A stretch of 64,000 nucleotides of DNA from Planctomycetaceae bacterium. GTDB lineage: Bacteria; Planctomycetota; Planctomycetia; Pirellulales; UBA1268. Below the pieces are notes generated by a model, which was not told where the DNA came from, ran no database searches, and saw only the letters and a list, made by a program, of their open reading frames with translations. Below are positions 63,206 to 64,000 of the stretch, in pieces (positions within the stretch are counted from its first letter, which is position 1; each line of letters begins with the position of its first letter). The translations under genes and the position numbers were made by a program. The stretch covers positions 44,821 through 108,820 of the forward strand of contig CACORA010000002.1 of the NCBI GenBank assembly GCA_902629495.1, written 5' to 3'.

Positions 63206-64000
63206 CTATTTCAGAGACGTGGGTCGGCTTGCCGTAACTTCCTTAGATTCGTCCTCATCAAAGATCGTCCAAACCGGTGTACGGTCCCTGAGTCTCTGAA
63301 GGTAGGAACTCATTTCATTATTCCTTTGTTCCGCAAGGAGTTTTCCACGAATGCCAACCTGCGCGTCAATAAAAGGCGTCCGACCGGCTTCGGTGCGTTC
63401 CGTAACTCGAATAATATGAAGTGTGTCTCCATCCTCAAGAATGGAACTCAGCTGACCAATGGGCAACTCAAAGAGTGCTTCATCCAGTTTTGTAGAGACC
63501 AATGATCCTTTCGATGTCCAATCAAATACGCCGCCATTCGAAGCTGTAGCACCATCTGATTTTTCACGAGCCACTTCGTTGAATGGTCGGCCATTGAACA
63601 CCTCATTTCCCATGCTCGCTAATTTATTCCACGCCTGATCACGTGATTCGGAGGCCGTAATCTTCACTGACAACTGCTCAAATTTTGCCTTTGCCGGAAA
63701 CTCATATTCTTCCAAATGGTTTTCATACCATGCGATCATATCGGCATGAGGAATTTCAGTATTCAATTCTACTTGTGTAGAGAGCCATTGCTGAGCAAGT
63801 GCCCGCTCAAAAAACATTTTGCGTAAGCGATCAAGTGATTGTCCTTGCGAACGAAGAATCTGATCATACTCACGCATGCTACTCGCTCCAGCTTCTTGCA
63901 TCATCATTTGGAGCTGGTCTTCATCAAACGCTTCACAAACTCGCGTTTCAATTTCTGGGAGTCGTTCTTCTGGGATGGTACGACACGCATCAACAAATAC
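63206..64000 (-). CDS. SurA/PpiC-type peptidyl-prolyl isomerase, N-terminus outside window
   Basis: The frame is open to the last base of the window, so the start lies beyond it. The visible 260 residues begin with a helical chaperone part (IPEERLPEIETRVCEAFDE, YENHLEEYEFPAKAKFEQL) and continue into a parvulin-like domain (FNEVAREKSDGATASNGG, LDEALFELPIGQLSSILED, LHIIRVTERTEAG). This order is typical of periplasmic SurA-like folding factors. An internal ATG cluster at 63899-63907 is not the start. Confidence 0.85.
   Translation of the reverse strand, partial: VFVDACRTIPEERLPEIETRVCEAFDEDQLQMMMQEAGASSMREYDQILRSQGQSLDRLRKMFFERALAQQWLSTQVELNTEIPHADMIAWYENHLEEYEFPAKAKFEQLSVKITASESRDQAWNKLASMGNEVFNGRPFNEVAREKSDGATASNGGVFDWTSKGSLVSTKLDEALFELPIGQLSSILEDGDTLHIIRVTERTEAGRTPFIDAQVGIRGKLLAEQRNNEMSSYLQRLRDRTPVWTIFDEDESKEVTASRPTSLK

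Overview
The window looks like a chromosomal segment of a planctomycete, probably Pirellulaceae-like. The evidence is a paired cytochrome-c/DUF1549/DUF1553 protein and DUF1501 protein, a DUF1559 protein with a pseudopilin N-terminus, several formylglycine-type sulfatases, a kingdom-typical small basic protein, and many secreted sugar-related enzymes of unknown substrate. Housekeeping genes (purF, cobalamin genes, hemY-type protoporphyrinogen oxidase, tadA, citrate synthase, sppA) sit beside a large accessory region. Assignments come from reading the translated sequence; no database search was run.

Layout. 1-7.6 kb: the end of an SGNH hydrolase, a glycosidase-like protein, the DUF1501/PSCyt1 pair and a methyltransferase. 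7.7-11.2 kb: a cobalamin tail-assembly cluster (cobO, then cobT-cobS-cobC-like with ATGA overlaps). 11.4-15.5 kb: a polysaccharide-lyase-like protein, a sugar isomerase-like protein and purF. 15.7-31.8 kb: a block of mostly exported carbohydrate-related proteins, including an esterase broken at an 11-G run, a DUF4832-like protein, a sulfatase coupled to a TIM-barrel protein, and a 1298-residue four-module fusion (metallophosphoesterase, GH105-like, FAD oxidoreductase, EF-hands). 32-38.4 kb: an exported caspase-like protein with EF-hand and Tudor-knot-like modules, a sulfatase with an altered active-site motif, a PhoD-like phosphatase and a second sulfatase broken at a 9-A run.

38.5-50.0 kb is the most unusual part. 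A tRNA-Arg(CCT) gene lies at 49944-50016 on the minus strand. To its left, in the same orientation, are five partial copies of its 3' end (near 38657, 40238, 42736, 44294 and 47127). Each is flanked by 10-bp-phased direct repeats (TGGTCA/TGGGCA type) and, further out, by inverted or other repeats. The copies divide 11 kb into five segments of 1.6-2.8 kb, each holding one to three cargo genes: a DUF3500 protein; a membrane protein with two small proteins; a beta-barrel protein; two divergent glycosidase-like paralogs; and an alpha/alpha-toroid lyase-like protein. No recombinase gene is visible. I read this as a tRNA-anchored tandem array of small integrase-less cassettes. This is the best candidate here for an undescribed system.

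50.2-64 kb returns to ordinary chromosome: glycosyltransferase, sppA, isomerase-like protein, a long Ser/Thr/Glu-rich TPR-like protein, hemY, small basic protein, a kinase with a tiny coiled-coil partner, a membrane protein, tadA, citrate synthase, a secreted protein, and a peptidyl-prolyl isomerase cut by the window end.
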